DNA of 22,860 nucleotides from an uncultured bacterium (GTDB lineage: Bacteria; Patescibacteriota; Minisyncoccia; Phycocordibacterales; UBA9973), in assembly GCA_903825265.1 (NCBI GenBank), contig CAIJZW010000050.1, positions 1-22,860 on the forward strand. The letters are read 5' to 3'. The position numbers were made by a program, and so were the translations under genes. Numbering within the stretch: the stretch's first letter is position 1; the number at the start of each line of letters is the position of its first letter. The notes under the pieces are model-generated. The model was not told the DNA's origin, did not search any database, and saw nothing but the letters and a program-made list of their open reading frames with translations. Shown piece after piece: positions 21,490 through 22,860 of the stretch.

Positions 21490-22860
21490 TTAATTTACCA
21501 CTGGATCAACAATAGGTTCTGCTGGAACTATAGGTACTTCTTCAATCGGATCTGTAACTATTGGAGTTTCAACTGGAACTACTTGCTCTACCACTGGAGA
21601 AGAAATAGTAGATGAATCTTTATTTAATAAAGCTTTTAACGACTGAAGTTCTGTACGATTCAAACAAACAGCTTCTTCTCCTGGAGATGTTAAACAAACT
21701 TCACCAGTAAATATACGAGTTATATGATTCTCTGCATTAGCAAACCAAGAATTTAAAGAATCTCTCCATGTATTCTCTATTGTTAAGTTATTTATTTCTT
21801 TAATATTCAAATCCATCTCTTTAATAGAAGCCATAAGTATTCCATTAATTGATACTTGATCAATAGCATTACCTACCATGAATGCAGGGTCAACTTCATC
21901 AGCGATAAATCCTATTCTTTGTTTAGCTAAAGGAGAATCTGTCCCATATCCATTTACTTCTTTTATATAACGGAAAGTATGCAAAGGTGCGTTAATAACC
22001 ATAGATAAAGCATTGCCATAATCTGTATAATCATTTATATCTTGTTTTGTATCTCTAGTAGAAGTTTGAGCACCTATGACTACTCCTGAAGTATCATTTG
22101 CATTTGATGGAGAAGATGTATTGATTCTCATATTTCCTGCTGCATCTTGCCAAACGTAACCAGATATTCCTCCTTTACTTAAGAAGTTGATTGATCCTGC
22201 TCCCGTATTAGTTGCATTTGTATTTCTACCTAAGGTTATAATTGGCCCTGCTAGCCCATCACCTAAGTCAGAAGATCCAATTTCAAATTTAGTGGAAGGT
22301 GATGTTATGCCAATACCGACATTGCCATCATTTAAAGTTAAACCAGGAATAAGACCACCTCCAGCTATTGGTTGATATAATAATTGAACACCACCACCAA
22401 AATTACCAGTAGAAGCAGTCTTTATTCCACGAATACCACCAACTCTAACAGTACCAGCCCCCACACCATTCCATTGCTGAGCAAAAGTCATTTGGGCTCC
22501 TGAATTACCAGTATTTGTTCCTCCATCATAAGATAATCTTAAATTAACAAAGCCGTCAGCAAGTGATTGAGTCGTAGAAGTAAAATTTTCTAATAACGCC
22601 CCTGGCGACGTCGTCCCAATTCCCACATTTCCATTCCCTTTAACAGAAAGTAAATTACCACCAGTTAGTGTGTAAGAAAGAGATGATGCTGTTGTAGAAA
22701 AAGCAACAGAAACAGTTAAAGAAGTATCACTTGGTATAGTTGCAATAGTTCTGACTGTTTCTCCTTGGACTGTGATAGTATCTCCTACTTTAAATGTATT
22801 AGTAAATTGTGTTCCTAATCCTGTAAGTGTAATAGTTCCATTTGTAGTTACAGTTCCTAC
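21490..22860 (-). CDS. Surface/tail-fibre-like protein with S74 chaperone domain, C-terminal part
   Basis: The frame is open to the window edge, so 456 residues of a longer protein are visible and the start lies outside. In order it shows a Thr/Gly/Val-rich beta repeat (FKVGDTITVQGETVRTIATI), then NVGIGTTSPGALLEN and later NVGIGITSPSTKFEIG, repeats typical of phage-tail-fibre-like stalks. An S74 intramolecular chaperone domain follows (STRDTKQDI through LAKQRIGFIADEVDP). The expected self-cleaving Ser-x4-Lys dyad is present: Ser at 22060-22062 and Lys at 22045-22047. After it come a coiled segment, a Cys-containing stretch (GEVCLTSPGEEAVCLN) and a Pro/Val/Glu-rich tail ending VDPVVN. The S74 domain helps trimers fold and is then released. 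A cell-surface adhesin is likely; a prophage fibre is less likely, as no phage genes are near. Confidence 0.85.
   Translation of the reverse strand, partial: VGTVTTNGTITLTGLGTQFTNTFKVGDTITVQGETVRTIATIPSDTSLTVSVAFSTTASSLSYTLTGGNLLSVKGNGNVGIGTTSPGALLENFTSTTQSLADGFVNLRLSYDGGTNTGNSGAQMTFAQQWNGVGAGTVRVGGIRGIKTASTGNFGGGVQLLYQPIAGGGLIPGLTLNDGNVGIGITSPSTKFEIGSSDLGDGLAGPIITLGRNTNATNTGAGSINFLSKGGISGYVWQDAAGNMRINTSSPSNANDTSGVVIGAQTSTRDTKQDINDYTDYGNALSMVINAPLHTFRYIKEVNGYGTDSPLAKQRIGFIADEVDPAFMVGNAIDQVSINGILMASIKEMDLNIKEINNLTIENTWRDSLNSWFANAENHITRIFTGEVCLTSPGEEAVCLNRTELQSLKALLNKDSSTISSPVVEQVVPVETPIVTDPIEEVPIVPAEPIVDPVVN

Overview
The window is 22.9 kb of AT-rich, gene-dense bacterial DNA. The gene content suggests a Candidate Phyla Radiation organism (Patescibacteria, Parcubacteria-like). 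The grounds are small housekeeping genes, a short ValS, tRNA genes without encoded CCA, small CPR-style membrane proteins of unknown function, a large S74-tailed surface protein and little use of Shine-Dalgarno sites. This placement is inference from gene style; there is no rRNA gene to confirm it.

Layout. 1-2085 (minus): a nucleotide-kinase gene followed by murE, ending in a palindromic repeat. 2113-6924 (plus): tsaD, then valS-prsW-hsp20 closed by a strong hairpin. 6955-8342 (plus): an isolated two-gene unit of unknown function with its own consensus promoter, a structured 140-nt leader and a terminator. 8509-9742 (minus): tRNA-Phe(GAA), a 100-aa membrane protein, tRNA-Arg(CCT), a glutaredoxin-like protein and tRNA-Gly(CCC), the last with rearranged copies of its 3' tail. 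9747-10259: an FtsB/DivIC-like protein and a divergent 36-aa membrane protein. 10281-18874 (minus): leuS, an O-antigen-ligase-like protein with a TPR tail, murJ and lepA. 18884-21424 (minus): a palindromic repeat, a four-helix membrane protein, a TsaC/Sua5 protein, another palindrome and ychF. 21490 to the edge (minus): the C-terminal part of a surface protein with an S74 chaperone domain.

Functionally the window covers translation (LeuS, ValS, LepA, three tRNAs, YchF), t6A tRNA modification (TsaC and TsaD), the cell envelope (MurE, MurJ, polymer ligase, FtsB-like protein, S74 protein) and stress or proteolysis (Hsp20, PrsW, glutaredoxin).

Three observations stand out. First, six genes have an extended -10 box (TGN-TANNNT) exactly 6 nt before the ATG, which places +1 on the A of the start codon; this suggests widespread leaderless transcription and reveals the 36-aa gene. 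Second, a palindromic element occurs between genes downstream of murE and of a membrane-protein gene, and also in frame inside tsaD. Third, the tRNA-Gly 3' end is present again as an inverted copy and a direct copy within 200 bp.
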